Part shown: positions 62,928-64,000 of the stretch, in pieces | Numbering within the stretch: position 1 is the stretch's first letter | Layout: every line of letters begins with the position of its first letter | The notes under the pieces: generated by a model | What the model was told of the DNA's origin: nothing | The model's input: the letters and a program-made list of their open reading frames with translations, nothing else | The model's database searches: none | NCBI GenBank assembly: GCA_947247005.1 | Contig: OX365954.1 | Coordinates: 3,674,001 to 3,738,000 of the forward strand | From: Spisula solida | Taxonomy: Eukaryota > Mollusca > Bivalvia > Venerida > Mactridae | Direction of reading: 5' to 3' | DNA: 64,000 nucleotides | Position numbers and translations under genes: made by a program

Positions 62928-64000
62928 GTAACCAGGACTACGTATTTCAATGGCCAGATCTTTCAAAGTATCTGATTGGTTAAATATTTTGACATCAGCC
63001 AATCGTTGTGGGCGTTACTATTAAAAAATTATGAATATTTTATACTGTAAACTGACAGATTTAGTTTGCACCCATGTATTAGACACATTAAAAATTTGGC
63101 CGACATTTCAGGGGAAAAGCCTATACCCTTATGTATGCAGTATGAGGGGATTTTTGCTAATTCAAAGTGTAGCAACATGTTTAAGTAAGGTCCCAATGTG
63201 CTGAAGGCCTCATTGATAAAAGGCTTGTAATCCTTACTGATTAGTGACAAGAATGGTATCAATCTGGTGTCAGGTAAACAGGTGATCTTGTTCCAAACCT
63301 GAATATAAAGAAGCGTCTTACTTTTGAACATTTGGGATAAAAAGTGTGCTATATTTGTCATTTTACGGTATTTAGTAGTCCACGATTGGCTGATTCAAAA
63401 TTTTAAATGTCAGATACTGGAGTCTACAGCCAAGAATTGTGCATGATTGTATAATTAACTATTAATTAGAGGATGGTGTACTAAATACTGCATGTAGCTT
63501 ACCCAGCATACTAACATGATTAACTGTATCATCTGTAACACAATAATATATTATATATAGTTATATACAGGGTTCACATGCATCCAGAATCTATTTATAA
63601 CCATGCATGTATCAATTTTCTTACCCAGGTGTATGCCACGGGGTATACATCATTTCAGATGACCCAGGGTGAATGAATGGGAATTTCATAACTTTGTGGA
63701 ATGATTTTAGTTTAACTTATTTACTATGCATTTCTGGTAATACTGTGAATCAGTTTATCTTCCACTGTTGGGTGATTTAGACAAAATACTTGATGGGTTC
63801 TACGGTGGGGAATTGGATGGGGGAAATAACTCTCCAAAAAGATAAATAATCCAATATCCTTGTGTCATCTCGCTACCCACTGCACTGGGGGGAAATATTG
63901 GTAGGTGCATAATGTCCATTCTTAAAGAAGTCCTTAAACAATTAGAAAATCCTTCAATACTATCTCTTAGACTCTGTGGTTGAGTCCTGCCTTGTTTGTA
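62928..64000 (+). other. start of the next PBRM1 intron
   Basis: No further exon, repeat family or gene is recognised. The - strand frame at 63029-63361 has no coding signature. Confidence 0.6.

Larger units (their letters stand above)
60461..62801 (+). other. PBRM1 intron 33
   Basis: Contains a hammerhead-like tail (60674-60703), a MITE (61047-61183), a degraded tRNA-like SINE (about 61588-61680, with AGTGGTTAGTCTG and GGTTGTGACTTCAAC) and a MITE (62375-62609). No gene. Confidence 0.65.

Overview
The window is animal nuclear DNA: AT-rich, intron-dense and full of short inverted-repeat transposons and minisatellites. The repeat types point to a marine bivalve mollusc. They include Helitron-like elements with ~145-bp internal tandem repeats that start with a GCTCACCTGTC hairpin, many MITEs, and elements ending in ATGCCCCC/GGGGGCAT. 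That assignment is an inference; no species can be named from sequence alone.

One host gene fills the window on the + strand: polybromo-1 (PBRM1/BAF180), the chromatin-targeting subunit of the PBAF SWI/SNF remodeller. I place 34 coding exons with matching splice phases from the start codon at 595 to an exon ending at 62927. Joined, they give about 1,545 residues. In order they encode a basic N-terminus, six bromodomains (exons 2-19), an acidic linker (exon 20), two BAH domains (exons 21-27), a linker, an HMG box (exons 31-33), a poly-Gln stretch and a Gly/Pro/Tyr-rich tail. The 3' end and stop codon lie beyond the window. No transcription start or 5' UTR exon could be fixed.

Layout: 1-591 is upstream sequence with a MITE fragment. 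595-12554 is exon 1 plus a very long intron 1, which holds a ~4-kb element with 437-bp inverted repeats (3266-7218), several MITEs and two look-alike microexon candidates. 12555-20917 encodes bromodomains 1-3. 20918-29365 is a long repeat-rich intron. 29366-33598 encodes bromodomains 4-6. 34311-41699 encodes the linker and both BAH domains. 41700-48542 is an intron with a 1.4-kb 48-bp minisatellite. 48543-62927 encodes the linker, HMG box and tail, with large repeat-filled introns.

The most interesting points concern splicing architecture. The first two-thirds of the HMG box occurs twice, in neighbouring in-phase exons that both join the same third-helix exon. A 51-nt in-phase basic exon could be inserted in BAH1. 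Several other in-frame microexon candidates lie in long introns. Three different exon boundaries (exon 3 acceptor, exon 20 donor, exon 33 acceptor) have been tandemly duplicated, giving decoy or alternative splice sites. One intron is of the GC-AG type. No second complete gene, tRNA, rRNA or CRISPR array was found; the other open frames are repeat or chance frames.
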